Below, piece after piece: positions 36,483 to 45,011 of a stretch of DNA of 64,000 nt (positions within the stretch are counted from its first letter, which is position 1; the number at the start of each line of letters is the position of its first letter). A program made the translations under genes and the position numbers. The notes beneath the pieces are model-generated. The model saw only the letters and a program-made list of their open reading frames with translations, was not told the DNA's origin and did not search any database. Origin of the DNA: Winogradskyella psychrotolerans (GTDB taxonomy: Bacteria > Bacteroidota > Bacteroidia > Flavobacteriales > Flavobacteriaceae); NCBI RefSeq assembly GCF_018860565.1, contig NZ_JAHKPS010000007.1, positions 24,014-88,013 of the forward strand, given 5' to 3'.

Positions 36483-38108
36483 ATGAAGAAATATCTTCTA
36501 TCAATTTTTACAATTTTATTACCGTTTTTGACTTTTGCCCAAGAAACAACTTCCGAAAAAATTGATGCTATTTTTAAGGATTACACAGGCTGGTTTGTTG
36601 AGGCTATTTTTTACGAAATTTCATTTTCAGAAACTTATAAAATTCCTTGGGTACTTATTGTGCTAATTGGTGGAGCATTGTTTTTTACTATTTATTTTAA
36701 ATTTATCAATATCACAGGTTTTAGAATGGCTATTAGAGTTGTTAGAGGGCAGTATGAAGATATTGAAAAACATGGTGCAGATACCTTATATGGAGATAAT
36801 ACAGCCAATGAAGGTGAAAATATAATTGAAACCATGAGAGATGATGGTGCAGACGGTGAAGTGTCGCACTTTCAGGCTTTAACAGCGGCATTATCTGCTA
36901 CTGTAGGTTTAGGGAATATTGCTGGTGTAGCTGTAGCCTTGTCTATTGGTGGTCCTGGAGCAACATTTTGGATGATTGTTGCGGGTCTGTTAGGTATGGC
37001 ATCAAAATTTGCAGAATGTACACTTGGTGTAAAATATAGAGACGTTGGTGAAGATGGTACCGTTTATGGTGGTCCAATGTATTACTTAACCAAAGGATTA
37101 AAATCTAAAGGTATGGGTGGTTTTGGAAAAGTGCTAGCTGTACTATTTGCCATATTTGTAATAGGTGGATCTTTTGGAGGTGGAAATATGTTCCAAGCCA
37201 ATCAAGCTGCTGCACAATTTGTTAAAGTATTTGATCTAGATCCAGCGTCTAATGCAGGTATGTATTTTGGAATTGTTATGGCTATACTTGTAGCTGTTGT
37301 TATTATTGGAGGAATTAAGCGTATCGCTAAGGTTACTGAAAAAGTAGTACCATTTATGGCTGGTATATATGTGTTAGCTTCATTAATTATATTAGGAGCT
37401 AATTTTAGCTTAATCGATGATGCGTTTGCATTGATATATGAAGGTGCATTCTCAGGATTAGGGATTGCAGGTGGACTTGTTGGTGTGATGATTCAAGGTA
37501 TTAGAAGAGGAGCTTTCTCTAACGAAGCAGGTGTTGGGTCTGCTGCAATTGCACATTCAGCTGTTCGTACAAAATATCCAGCATCTGAAGGAATTGTTGC
37601 CCTTTTAGAACCTTTTGTAGATACCGTTGTAATTTGTACAATGACTGCGTTAGTAATTGTAATTACTAATTTTGATGGTGGTTTTATGGAATATGGTGTT
37701 GAGATAAAAGAAGGTGTAGAAATTACAGCAACAGCTTTTGATTCTGTAATTCCACATTTCTCAATTATATTGACAATTGCAGTAATTTTATTTGCATTTT
37801 CAACTATGATTTCTTGGTCGTACTACGGTATGCAAGGTTGGGTGTTTTTATTCGGAAAAGGTAAAGTATCAGATTTAGCTTATAAAGTGTTGTTTTTATT
37901 CTTTGTTGTTGTAGGAGCTTCTATTAGTTTAGGTGCTGTTATTAACTTCTCAGATGCTATGATTTTTGCAATGGTAGTGCCAAACATTATTGGTGTTGTA
38001 ATTCTATCTCCAATTATTAAAATGGAATTAAAGAAATACTATAAAGCAATTAATGTTAAAGAAGAAGCTATTGAAGAAGGGGCAGATGATCTAAATGAAA
38101 TATTATAA
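36483..38108 (+). CDS. Alanine/glycine:cation symporter family (AGCS) protein
   Basis: Sodium- (or proton-) coupled amino acid symporter. Membrane helices start at about residue 55 (WVLIVLIGGALFFTIYFKF). Family signatures: TAALSATVGLGNIAGVAVAL, PGATFWMIVAGLLGMASKFAE, GGPMYYL, IGGSFGGGNMFQANQ and RRGAFSNEAGVGSAAIAHSA. The N terminus has a signal-like stretch (cleavage near FAQ) before the transporter core, as in other flavobacterial members. Substrate likely alanine or glycine. The gene's apparent terminator stem lies inside the next gene's 5' codons. Confidence 0.93.
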   Translation: MKKYLLSIFTILLPFLTFAQETTSEKIDAIFKDYTGWFVEAIFYEISFSETYKIPWVLIVLIGGALFFTIYFKFINITGFRMAIRVVRGQYEDIEKHGADTLYGDNTANEGENIIETMRDDGADGEVSHFQALTAALSATVGLGNIAGVAVALSIGGPGATFWMIVAGLLGMASKFAECTLGVKYRDVGEDGTVYGGPMYYLTKGLKSKGMGGFGKVLAVLFAIFVIGGSFGGGNMFQANQAAAQFVKVFDLDPASNAGMYFGIVMAILVAVVIIGGIKRIAKVTEKVVPFMAGIYVLASLIILGANFSLIDDAFALIYEGAFSGLGIAGGLVGVMIQGIRRGAFSNEAGVGSAAIAHSAVRTKYPASEGIVALLEPFVDTVVICTMTALVIVITNFDGGFMEYGVEIKEGVEITATAFDSVIPHFSIILTIAVILFAFSTMISWSYYGMQGWVFLFGKGKVSDLAYKVLFLFFVVVGASISLGAVINFSDAMIFAMVVPNIIGVVILSPIIKMELKKYYKAINVKEEAIEEGADDLNEIL

Positions 38109-38125
38109 ATAAACACTAATCTCAT

Positions 38126-39013
38126 ATGAAATCCCATTTCCAGTTTTCTAATCAACAACGGAATGGGATTTTTTTGTTGTTGGTAATTATAATCATTGGT
38201 CAATGTATATATTGGTTTGCACCAAATAGTTTAGCAAATTCAAATAAGGATGTTGCCGGAAACCAGCAACAATTAGACGCTTTTAAAAAAGAATTAGATG
38301 CGCTTCGTTTGGTTGAAATAGAGAATAGTAAACCAAAAATATATCCTTTCAATCCCAATTATATTACAGATTATAAAGGCTATACTTTAGGAATGAGCAA
38401 TGAAGAAATCGATAGACTTCATAAATTTAGAGAAAGCAATCAATGGATAAATTCTGCTAAAGATTTTCAGAATGTAACAAAGGTGTCAGATTCCTTTTTA
38501 GCCGTTATTTCGCCTTATTTTAAGTTTCCAAGCTGGGTAACTAACCCTAAACCCAAGCCTTCATATCATAATAATACCTATTCAAATTCTAATAAGCCTA
38601 AAACCTATGCTCAGAAAATAGATTTGAATATAGCAACAGCAAGCCAATTAAAAAAAATCTATGGAGTAGGCGATAAGCTAGCAGAGCGTATTATCACATA
38701 CCGAAATAAATTTAAAGGAGGATTTGTTTCAGATATCCAGTTAAGTGAGGTTTATGGCCTGTCGCCAGAAGTTATTGAGCGTATCCAAAACGATTTTACC
38801 GTAAAAACACCAAGGGCGATTAAGAAGTTTAATTTAAATACTGCCACTAGAGATGAGTTGGTTACCATTCAATATATAGGTTATGAAGTCGCTAACAATA
38901 TTATTGAAGAACGAACACTGAGGGACGGTTTTAAATCTTTAGATGATTTGTTAAAGGTTGAAGATTTTCCTATTAAAAAAATCGAGATAATTAAGCTATA
39001 TTTGTATCTCTAA
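38126..39013 (+). CDS. ComEA-like helix-hairpin-helix protein
   Basis: One N-terminal membrane helix (about residues 15-32, GIFLLLVIIIIGQCIYW) and, after a linker, three helix-hairpin-helix-type segments: DRLHKFRESNQWINSAKDF (a weak one), NIATASQLKKIYGVGDKLAERIITYRNKFKGGF, and NTATRDELVTIQYIGYEVANNIIEER. Such ComEA-like proteins bind DNA at the cell surface; a role in DNA uptake is inferred only. Its first 17 codons form a terminator-like hairpin for the preceding gene. It ends 13 nt before the acyl-CoA dehydrogenase gene. Confidence 0.88.
   Translation: MKSHFQFSNQQRNGIFLLLVIIIIGQCIYWFAPNSLANSNKDVAGNQQQLDAFKKELDALRLVEIENSKPKIYPFNPNYITDYKGYTLGMSNEEIDRLHKFRESNQWINSAKDFQNVTKVSDSFLAVISPYFKFPSWVTNPKPKPSYHNNTYSNSNKPKTYAQKIDLNIATASQLKKIYGVGDKLAERIITYRNKFKGGFVSDIQLSEVYGLSPEVIERIQNDFTVKTPRAIKKFNLNTATRDELVTIQYIGYEVANNIIEERTLRDGFKSLDDLLKVEDFPIKKIEIIKLYLYL
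38129..38175 (+). terminator. Terminator hairpin inside the start of the ComEA-like gene
   Basis: AAATCCCATTTCC (38129-38141) pairs with GGAATGGGATTT (38160-38171; one bulged T on the left arm) and is followed by a seven-T tract ending at 38175. Its position, codons 2-17 of the downstream gene, makes it either the terminator of the symporter gene or an attenuator between the two genes. Confidence 0.75.
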
Positions 39014-39026
39014 TAAACAACAATAC

Positions 39027-40193
39027 ATGTCTAATTTATATTTTACTGAAGAGCACAATTTATTTAGGGAAAGCCTTAGAGAATTCTTAAAAAAGGAAGT
39101 TGTGCCACATATTGATAAATGGGAAGAAACAGGTCGTATAGAACGTTTCATCTGGAAGAAATTTGGAGATATGGGGTATTTTGGTCTTGCAACACCCGAA
39201 AATTATGGAGGGTTAGATTTAGATTTATTTTATACCGTAATTTTTCTTGAAGAAATGCAACGTATTAACTCTGGTGGTTTTGCTGCAGCAATGTGGGCAC
39301 ATGCTTATTTAGCGATGACGCATCTTAATAAAGAAGGAAATCACGAGCAAAAAGAAAAATATTTAAAACCAAGTGCATTAGGAGATGCTATAGGATGTCT
39401 TTGTATTACTGAGCCTTTTGGCGGAAGTGATGTTGCAGGTATGCGCACAACTGCGGTTAAAAAAGGAGATACTTATGTCATTAATGGATCTAAAACCTTT
39501 ATAACTAATGGTGTGTATAGTGACTATTTAGTAGTTGCTGCTAAAACTAATCCAGAATTAGGCAATAAAGGCATTAGTATTTTTGTAATGGATAGAGATA
39601 CACCAGGTATTTCGGCAACCAAGTTAGATAAGTTAGGTTGGAGAGCTTCTGATACAGGTGAGATTGCTTTTGATAATGTCGTAATTCCGGCTTCAAATTT
39701 AATGGGAGAAGAAGGGCAAGGATTTCCATATATAATGCAACATTTTTCTTTAGAAAGATTAATCATGGGAGTTAACTCACATGCAAGAGCAGAATACGCT
39801 TTAGAATACGCAAAGCAATATATGTCAGAAAGAACAGCTTTCGGTAGAACTATAGATAAATTTCAGGCTTTAAGGCATACGTATGCAGATTGCGAAACAC
39901 AAATGGAAATTTGTAAGCAATTTAATTATTACGTCGCTAAACGATTAGATATGGGAGATTATGTAGTTAAAGAAGCTACAATGTCTAAATTACAGTCTAC
40001 AAAAATGGCAGACGATGTTATTTACCAATGCCTTCAATTTTTAGGAGGTTATGGTTACATGGAAGAATATCCATTGGCACGTATGTCTAGAGATAGTCGT
40101 TTAGGGCCAATTGGAGGAGGAACTTCAGAGATACTTAAAGAAATTATTGCGAAGATGGTAATTGATAATAAGGATTATAAACCAGCGACTTAA
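39027..40193 (+). CDS. Acyl-CoA dehydrogenase
   Basis: FAD-dependent acyl-CoA dehydrogenase, 388 residues. Motifs: CITEPFGGSDVAGMRT, GSKTFITNG and near the end FLGGYGYMEEYPLARMSRDSR with GGGTSEI. The usual EGT catalytic Glu near the C terminus is replaced by Gly (GGGT), as in isovaleryl-CoA-type and long-chain dehydrogenases, whose Glu is in a LERL segment; FSLERLIMG is present here. So the enzyme is expected to be active with the IVD-type active site. It follows the ComEA-like gene by 13 nt and ends at a strong terminator. Confidence 0.92.
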   Translation: MSNLYFTEEHNLFRESLREFLKKEVVPHIDKWEETGRIERFIWKKFGDMGYFGLATPENYGGLDLDLFYTVIFLEEMQRINSGGFAAAMWAHAYLAMTHLNKEGNHEQKEKYLKPSALGDAIGCLCITEPFGGSDVAGMRTTAVKKGDTYVINGSKTFITNGVYSDYLVVAAKTNPELGNKGISIFVMDRDTPGISATKLDKLGWRASDTGEIAFDNVVIPASNLMGEEGQGFPYIMQHFSLERLIMGVNSHARAEYALEYAKQYMSERTAFGRTIDKFQALRHTYADCETQMEICKQFNYYVAKRLDMGDYVVKEATMSKLQSTKMADDVIYQCLQFLGGYGYMEEYPLARMSRDSRLGPIGGGTSEILKEIIAKMVIDNKDYKPAT

Positions 40194-40217
40194 TAGTTGA
40201 ATCAAAATATATAAATC

Positions 40218-40247
40218 GAATCCTACATTAGTGTAGGATTTTTTTTG
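40218..40247 (+). terminator. Intrinsic terminator after acyl-CoA dehydrogenase
   Basis: AATCCTACA/TGTAGGATT stem (loop TTAG) followed by a T tract. Confidence 0.92.
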
Positions 40248-40268
40248 TTTCAATATTCTCTATTTAAT

Positions 40269-40285
40269 TATAACTATTAGTTATA
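40269..40285. promoter_or_regulatory. Perfect 8-bp dyad upstream of the recombinase
   Basis: TATAACTA-T-TAGTTATA is a perfect inverted repeat, and its right arm overlaps TATATTTA (40282-40289), close to the TAnnTTTG -7 consensus, 21 nt before the ATG. Candidate operator over a promoter. Confidence 0.4.
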
Positions 40286-40309
40286 TTTAGTGCTAATCAA
40301 AAAAAATGA

Positions 40310-41200
40310 ATGAGCCTTAAATCTTTTTCTGAGTACTTACTATTAGAGAAAAAATATTCTAAGCATACAGTGTTGGCTTATTCAAGAGATATTGAAAATT
40401 TTCAAGACTTTTTAAAGCAACATCATAATTCAACAGATCTAACTTTGGCCGGTTATTCTGAAATAAGGCAATGGATCGTAAGTTTAGTAGATCGAGATAT
40501 TTCTAACAGAACAATAAATAGAAAAGTATCCTCACTTAATACATATTATAAATTTCTACTAAAAATAGAAGCCATTAATATAAACCCTTTAAAACAGCAT
40601 AAAGCTTTAAAAGTGGGGAAGAAGGTGCAACTTCCCTTTTCAGAACAAGAACTAAAATTAGTTCTCGAAAATGCTATTGAAGTAAATGATTTTAAAAGTG
40701 CCCGAGACCATTTAATTATAGAATTGTTTTATGCTACAGGGATTAGGCGTATTGAGCTCGTAAATATTAAGTTAAAAGATATAGATAAAGGAAATAATCA
40801 AATAAAAGTTTTGGGTAAGCGTAACAAAGAGCGTTATATCCCATTAATAAATAGATTGGTCAAGTCTATAGACTGCTACTTAAGATACAGGGCTGATTTG
40901 CCTATAGTTGAAGATAAAGAGATGCTTTTTCTAACAAAAAAAGGTCTTAAAATTTATGAAAAGCTTGTTTACAGAATAATTAATAAGTATTTTAGTGAAG
41001 CATCTTCAAAAGCAAAATGTAGTCCACATGTATTAAGACATTCATTTGCTACACACTTATTAAATCAAGGTGCCGATTTAAATGCAGTAAAAGAACTTCT
41101 AGGACATACAAGTTTAGCCGCAACTCAAGTTTATACACATAGTAGTATGGCAGAATTAAAAAAAGTATATGCAAAGGCACATCCAAGAAACCAACGTTAA
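40310..41200 (+). CDS. xerC: Tyrosine recombinase, XerC/XerD family
   Basis: Site-specific recombinase likely for chromosome dimer resolution. Core-binding SAM-like domain at residues 1-85 (LEKKYSKHTVLAYSRDIENF), catalytic domain with RxxEL Arg in ATGIRRIEL, Lys in VLGKRNKERYIPL, HxxR in SPHVLRHSFATHLL, LLGHTSLAATQVYTH with His and the Tyr nucleophile. 296 residues, full length. No mobile element or att site lies beside it, and hpf follows, the usual housekeeping neighbour. Exact C versus D assignment is not possible from this alone. Confidence 0.93.
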   Translation: MSLKSFSEYLLLEKKYSKHTVLAYSRDIENFQDFLKQHHNSTDLTLAGYSEIRQWIVSLVDRDISNRTINRKVSSLNTYYKFLLKIEAININPLKQHKALKVGKKVQLPFSEQELKLVLENAIEVNDFKSARDHLIIELFYATGIRRIELVNIKLKDIDKGNNQIKVLGKRNKERYIPLINRLVKSIDCYLRYRADLPIVEDKEMLFLTKKGLKIYEKLVYRIINKYFSEASSKAKCSPHVLRHSFATHLLNQGADLNAVKELLGHTSLAATQVYTHSSMAELKKVYAKAHPRNQR

Positions 41201-41276
41201 GCTTAGGCTTAAATATTTATAAATCAGTGTTAAACGAAAATATTTTAACACGCAAGTTTAACTTAAATTAAAAAAC

Positions 41277-41579
41277 ATGAAAGTAAACACCCAATCCGTA
41301 AACTTTACAGCAGATAGTAAGCTAATAGATTTTATTCAGAAACGTATGGATAAATTAGATATGTTCTATGATAAAATAATTCAATCCGATGTTTATTTAA
41401 AAGTTGAGAATACAAGTGATAAAGAAAATAAAATATTTGAAGTAAAATTAAGTGTGCCAGGGGATAGTTTTGTGGTGAAAAAACAATGCAAATCATTTGA
41501 AGAGGGCGCCGATGCTGCGATTGCGTCATTAGGAAGGCAAATTAAAAAACGAAAGGAAAAATTAAGAGCACACAGTTAG
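41277..41579 (+). CDS. hpf: Ribosome hibernation-promoting factor (HPF/RaiA)
   Basis: Short-form HPF of 100 residues that binds the decoding centre of idle ribosomes. Family signs: VNFTADSKLIDFIQKRMDKLDMFYDKI, central VYLKVENTSDKENKIFEVKLSVPG and the basic C-terminal tail IKKRKEKLRAHS. It sits between the recombinase and the tRNA-tuf cluster, a conserved flavobacterial location. It probably has its own terminator (41633-41660). Confidence 0.93.
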   Translation: MKVNTQSVNFTADSKLIDFIQKRMDKLDMFYDKIIQSDVYLKVENTSDKENKIFEVKLSVPGDSFVVKKQCKSFEEGADAAIASLGRQIKKRKEKLRAHS

Positions 41580-41601
41580 ATAAAATTTTTTTAAAAAATG
41601 T

Positions 41602-41631
41602 TTTGATTAAATAAATATTATCTTACATTTG
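41602..41631 (+). promoter_or_regulatory. Promoter for tRNA-Thr/Tyr
   Basis: TTTG at 41602-41605, then 18 nt, then TACATTTG at 41624-41631: a good match to the Bacteroidota -33/-7 promoter. Start would be near 41638, about 57 nt before tRNA-Thr. Confidence 0.65.
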
Positions 41632-41632
41632 C

Positions 41633-41660
41633 AGTCCGTTAGAAATAGCGGGCTTTTTTT
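41633..41660 (+). terminator. Terminator-like stem after hpf, overlapping the tRNA promoter
   Basis: AGTCCG/CGGGCT (one G-T pair) with a 10-base loop followed by seven T. It can end hpf transcripts; transcripts starting at the tRNA promoter begin within the stem and would lack the full hairpin. Confidence 0.6.
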
Positions 41661-41694
41661 CGGTCAGATTTTGATAGTAATAAAGTAAGAAAAA

Positions 41695-41768
41695 GCCGAT
41701 GTAGCTCAGCTGGCTAGAGCAGCTGATTTGTAATCAGCAGGTCGTGGGTTCGAGTCCCTCCATCGGCT
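41695..41768 (+). tRNA. tRNA-Thr (anticodon TGT)
   Basis: 74 nt, 7-bp acceptor GCCGATG/CATCGGC, D-loop GCTCAGCTGGCTAGAGC, anticodon loop TTTGTAA (TGT), T-arm GGTTCGAGTCC. CCA not encoded. Confidence 0.97.
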
Positions 41769-41835
41769 CTTTAAAAGTTTGGTTTTTGTTAGGAAAAGAA
41801 AGCTTTTAATTGATTGAAATATTGAATTTAATTTT

Positions 41836-41917
41836 GGGGAGATACTCAAGCGGCCAACGAGGACAGACTGTAAATCTGTTGGTTTTACCTTCGCAGGTTC
41901 GAATCCTGCTCTCCCCA
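41836..41917 (+). tRNA. tRNA-Tyr (anticodon GTA)
   Basis: 82 nt with a long variable arm. Acceptor GGGGAGA/TCTCCCC, anticodon loop CTGTAAA (GTA), T-arm GGTTCGAATCC. CCA not encoded. Confidence 0.97.
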
Positions 41918-41926
41918 CAAATAATT

Positions 41927-41956
41927 TTTGAAAAGTTGTAAAAATGTTTATTTTTG
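41927..41956 (+). promoter_or_regulatory. Promoter for tRNA-Gly/Thr-tuf
   Basis: TTTG at 41927-41930, 18 nt, TATTTTTG at 41949-41956. Same spacing as the 41602 promoter and located after tRNA-Tyr, giving the downstream tRNAs and tuf a separate start. Confidence 0.65.
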
Positions 41957-42087
41957 CAGGCTGTAATTAAAAATTATATGGATTGGGTCATCAATCCAGA
42001 ATTATCTAGTGAAGTGAGATAGTTCAAAATTGAATATGAAAATTTGAAATATTGTAAACCATTAATTGGATAAAACTAATTAAAAAT

Positions 42088-42160
42088 GCGAGAGTAGCTC
42101 AGTTGGTAGAGCGTCAGCCTTCCAAGCTGAATGTCGCCGGTTCGAACCCGGTCTCTCGCT
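42088..42160 (+). tRNA. tRNA-Gly (anticodon TCC)
   Basis: 73 nt; acceptor GCGAGAG/CTCTCGC, anticodon loop CTTCCAA (TCC), T-arm GGTTCGAACCC. CCA not encoded. Confidence 0.97.
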
Positions 42161-42165
42161 CTAAA

Positions 42166-42190
42166 ATTCCTGCGAAGGCAGTGTCTCATA
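42166..42190. repeat. Decayed REP-like palindrome between tRNA genes
   Basis: ATTCCTGCGAAGGCAG continues as TGTCTCAT instead of GAATCTCAT, so the right arm is damaged. Same family as 12502-12575 and 32389-32414. Confidence 0.6.
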
Positions 42191-42218
42191 CTCTGAGGTG
42201 AGAATTTAAGCACTTTAC

Positions 42219-42290
42219 GCCGGTGTAGCTCAGGGGTAGAGCGTTTCCTTGGTAAGGAAGAGGTCACGAGTTCAAATCTCGTCATTGGCT
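42219..42290 (+). tRNA. tRNA-Thr (anticodon GGT)
   Basis: 72 nt; acceptor GCCGGTG pairs with CATTGGC (two G-T pairs), anticodon loop TTGGTAA (GGT), T-arm AGTTCAAATCT. CCA not encoded. Confidence 0.96.
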
Positions 42291-42360
42291 CTTTTTTCTG
42301 GGTCCAGAATATAAATAACAATTGAACACTAATATTAAACAAGAATAAAATAAATTAAAC

Positions 42361-43548
42361 ATGGCAAAGGCAACTTTCGATCGTTCAAAACCACACTTAA
42401 ACATTGGTACTATTGGGCACGTAGATCACGGTAAAACAACTTTAACTGCTGCTATTACTAAAGTATTAGCTGATGCAGGTTTATCTGAAGCAAGATCATT
42501 TGATCAAATTGATAATGCACCAGAAGAAAAAGAAAGAGGTATAACAATTAATACTTCTCACGTAGAATATGCAACTGCTAATCGTCACTACGCTCACGTT
42601 GACTGTCCAGGTCACGCGGATTACGTAAAGAACATGGTTACTGGTGCTGCACAGATGGATGGTGCTATTTTAGTTGTTGCTGCAACAGATGGTCCTATGC
42701 CACAAACACGTGAGCACATCTTACTTGGTCGCCAGGTAGGAATTCCTCGTATCGTTGTATTCATGAATAAAGTGGATATGGTTGATGATGAAGAGTTATT
42801 AGAATTAGTTGAAATGGAAATCAGAGATTTATTATCATTCTACGAATATGATGGTGATAATGGTCCTGTAGTAGCAGGTTCTGCTTTAGGTGCACTTAAC
42901 GGTGAGCAAAAGTGGGTTGATACTGTAATGGAATTAATGAATCAAGTTGATGCTTGGATCGAAGAGCCAGAAAGAGATATGGATAAGCCTTTCTTGATGC
43001 CTATCGAGGATGTATTCTCTATTACTGGTCGTGGTACTGTTGCAACTGGTCGTATTGAAACTGGTGTAGCTAACACAGGTGATCCAGTTGAGATTATCGG
43101 TATGGGTGCTGAGAAATTAACATCTACTATTACTGGTATTGAAATGTTCCGTCAAATCTTAGATAGAGGTGAAGCTGGTGATAATGCTGGTATCTTATTA
43201 AGAGGTATTGAGAAGTCTCAAATTTCTAGAGGTATGGTAATCGTTAAGCCAGGTTCTGTAACACCACACTCTAAATTTAAAGCTGAGGTTTATATCCTTA
43301 AGAAAGAAGAAGGTGGACGTCACACTCCATTCCATAATAACTACCGTCCACAGTTCTACGTACGTACAACTGACGTAACTGGAAACATTGCGCTTCCTGA
43401 TGGAGTTGAAATGGTAATGCCAGGTGATAACTTAACAATTACTGTTGAGTTGATTAACACAATTGCAATGAACGTAGGTTTACGTTTCGCTATCCGTGAA
43501 GGTGGTAGAACAGTTGGTGCTGGTCAGGTTACTGAGATATTAGACTAA
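42361..43548 (+). CDS. tuf: Elongation factor Tu
   Basis: GTP-dependent delivery of aminoacyl-tRNA to the ribosome. 395 residues with G1 GHVDHGKT, G2 [13 protein letters not shown]3 DCPGHADY, G4 NKVD and the domain 2/3 signatures. ATG at 42361. Placed after four tRNA genes and before tRNA-Trp and secE, the typical Bacteroidota arrangement. A G-U-containing hairpin at 43572-43599 follows and may process or end the tuf message. Confidence 0.99.
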   Translation: MAKATFDRSKPHLNIGTIGHVDHGKTTLTAAITKVLADAGLSEARSFDQIDNAPEEKERGITINTSHVEYATANRHYAHVDCPGHADYVKNMVTGAAQMDGAILVVAATDGPMPQTREHILLGRQVGIPRIVVFMNKVDMVDDEELLELVEMEIRDLLSFYEYDGDNGPVVAGSALGALNGEQKWVDTVMELMNQVDAWIEEPERDMDKPFLMPIEDVFSITGRGTVATGRIETGVANTGDPVEIIGMGAEKLTSTITGIEMFRQILDRGEAGDNAGILLRGIEKSQISRGMVIVKPGSVTPHSKFKAEVYILKKEEGGRHTPFHNNYRPQFYVRTTDVTGNIALPDGVEMVMPGDNLTITVELINTIAMNVGLRFAIREGGRTVGAGQVTEILD

Positions 43549-43571
43549 ATAATATAGTTAAATAATTAATT

Positions 43572-43599
43572 AAGGTGTCTCGATATTTCGGGATGCCTT
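43572..43599 (+). terminator. Hairpin between tuf and tRNA-Trp
   Basis: AAGGTGTCTCGA/TTCGGGATGCCTT stem (three G-U pairs), without a strong T tract. Partial terminator or processing site. Confidence 0.5.
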
Positions 43600-43610
43600 G
43601 ATTATTGTTT

Positions 43611-43683
43611 ACGGGTTTAGCTCAGTTGGTAGAGCACTGGTCTCCAAAACCAGGTGTCGTGAGTTCGAGTCTCTCAACCCGTG
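43611..43683 (+). tRNA. tRNA-Trp (anticodon CCA)
   Basis: 73 nt; acceptor ACGGGTT/AACCCGT, anticodon loop CTCCAAA (CCA), T-arm AGTTCGAGTCT. CCA tail not encoded. Confidence 0.97.
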
Positions 43684-43733
43684 CAAAATGTAAAATGGAT
43701 TATTTATAATCCTTTAATAAAGTAAATTATCAA

Positions 43734-43928
43734 ATGGCAGGATTAATAACATATATAAAAGAATCGTTTGAGGAGTTAAAGAATAATGTGTCATGGACTC
43801 CATGGCCAGAAGCTCAAAGATTAACGGTTATTGTAGCTGTGTTTTCAATTATTTTTTCACTAGCTATTTGGGGAGTTGATACTGTTTTTAGTAAGGCAGT
43901 AAAAGCTTACTTTGATTTGATTCACTAA
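43734..43928 (+). CDS. secE: Preprotein translocase subunit SecE
   Basis: 64-residue protein with a conserved amphipathic N-terminal helix (YIKESFEELKNNVSWTPWPEAQ) and one membrane helix (VIVAVFSIIFSLAIWGV). Associates with SecY. Lies between tRNA-Trp and nusG with a 21-nt gap to nusG, the standard order. Confidence 0.97.
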   Translation: MAGLITYIKESFEELKNNVSWTPWPEAQRLTVIVAVFSIIFSLAIWGVDTVFSKAVKAYFDLIH

Positions 43929-43949
43929 CAACAAATATACAAGAAGAAG

Positions 43950-44495
43950 ATGTCTGAAAAAAAATGGTATGTTGTTAGAGCAGTAAGTGGTCAAGAAAAT
44001 AAAATCAAAGCCTATATCGAGAATGAAATTTCAAGATTAGGTTTAGAGGATTTTGTTGATCAGGTTTTAGTACCAACAGAAAAAGTTATTCAAATCCGTA
44101 ATGGAAAAAAAATAAACAAAGAAAAAGTTTATTTTCCTGGCTATATAATGGTTCAAGCTAATTTAAGTGGTGAGATTCCTCATATAATTAAATCCATTAC
44201 AAATGTCATAGGTTTCCTAGGTGAAACAAAAGGTGGTGATCCTGTGCCATTAAGACAATCTGAAGTAAACAGAATGTTAGGTAAAGTAGATGAATTGTCT
44301 GTTGAAGCAGATGCTAATGTTGCAATTCCATTTACAAAAGGAGAAACTGTCAAGGTTATTGACGGTCCATTCAATGGTTTTGATGGAACTATTGAAAAAA
44401 TTAATGAAGAAAAACGTAAGCTTGAAGTAATGGTGAAAATATTTGGAAGAAAAACACCGTTAGAGTTAAGCTATATGCAAGTTGAAAAAGTTTAA
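43950..44495 (+). CDS. nusG: Transcription termination/antitermination factor NusG
   Basis: Binds RNA polymerase and couples transcription to Rho or ribosomes. N-terminal NGN domain (KKWYVVRAVSGQENKIKAYIE, VYFPGYIMVQ) and C-terminal KOW domain (GETVKVIDGPFNGFDGTIEKI). 181 residues. Start ATG at 43950. Confidence 0.98.
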   Translation: MSEKKWYVVRAVSGQENKIKAYIENEISRLGLEDFVDQVLVPTEKVIQIRNGKKINKEKVYFPGYIMVQANLSGEIPHIIKSITNVIGFLGETKGGDPVPLRQSEVNRMLGKVDELSVEADANVAIPFTKGETVKVIDGPFNGFDGTIEKINEEKRKLEVMVKIFGRKTPLELSYMQVEKV

Positions 44496-44560
44496 TAATT
44501 GTTACATAAAGAGCACTAATCTATGCTTCCAATATAGAGCGGTGTAATAAACATTAAGAA

Positions 44561-45001
44561 ATGGCAAAAGAAATAGACAAAGTAGTTAAGCTACAAGTTC
44601 GGGGAGGTGCTGCGAATCCATCGCCACCGGTAGGACCCGCTTTAGGTGCCGCTGGAGTTAATATCATGGAGTTCTGTAAGCAGTTTAATGCGAGAACTCA
44701 AGATAAGCCAGGTAAAGTTTTACCTGTGGTAATCTCTGTTTACAAAGACAAATCATTTGAATTTGTAATCAAGACTCCACCAGCAGCAGTACAATTATTA
44801 GAAGCGGCCAAAGTAAAGAAAGGATCAGGAGAACCAAACCGACGTAAAGTAGCAAAAGTAACTTGGGATCAAGTTAAAGCAATTGCAGAAGACAAAATGG
44901 TAGATTTAAATGCTTTTGAAATCGGATCAGCTATGAAAATGGTTGCCGGTACAGCAAGATCTATGGGTATCACTGTTAAAGGAGGAGAAGCTCCAAACTA
45001 A
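44561..45001 (+). CDS. rplK: Ribosomal protein L11
   Basis: Stalk-base protein of the 50S subunit. Family signs: [31 protein letters not shown] and the C-terminal rRNA-binding domain [15 protein letters not shown]. 146 residues. Starts 65 nt after nusG and 10 nt before rplA. Confidence 0.99.
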   Translation: MAKEIDKVVKLQVRGGAANPSPPVGPALGAAGVNIMEFCKQFNARTQDKPGKVLPVVISVYKDKSFEFVIKTPPAAVQLLEAAKVKKGSGEPNRRKVAKVTWDQVKAIAEDKMVDLNAFEIGSAMKMVAGTARSMGITVKGGEAPN

Positions 45002-45011
45002 ATTTTTAGAA

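Noticed and set aside
40310..41200. Tyrosine recombinase as an integrase of a mobile element
   Set aside because: Its neighbours (acyl-CoA dehydrogenase, hpf) are housekeeping genes, and no att repeats or cargo genes are seen; hence XerC/D-type.
41706..41918. Minus-strand open frame across tRNA-Thr and tRNA-Tyr
   Set aside because: It is the antisense of two tRNA genes; translated products of this kind are a well-known artefact of automatic annotation.
42076..42342. Minus-strand open frame across tRNA-Gly and tRNA-Thr
   Set aside because: Also antisense to tRNA genes and the tuf leader; product has the usual artefact composition (RTGDIQLGRLTLYQ).
44943..45011. Upstream extension of rplA
   Set aside because: Would overlap rplK and add non-family residues; ATG at 45012 gives the normal L1 N terminus.
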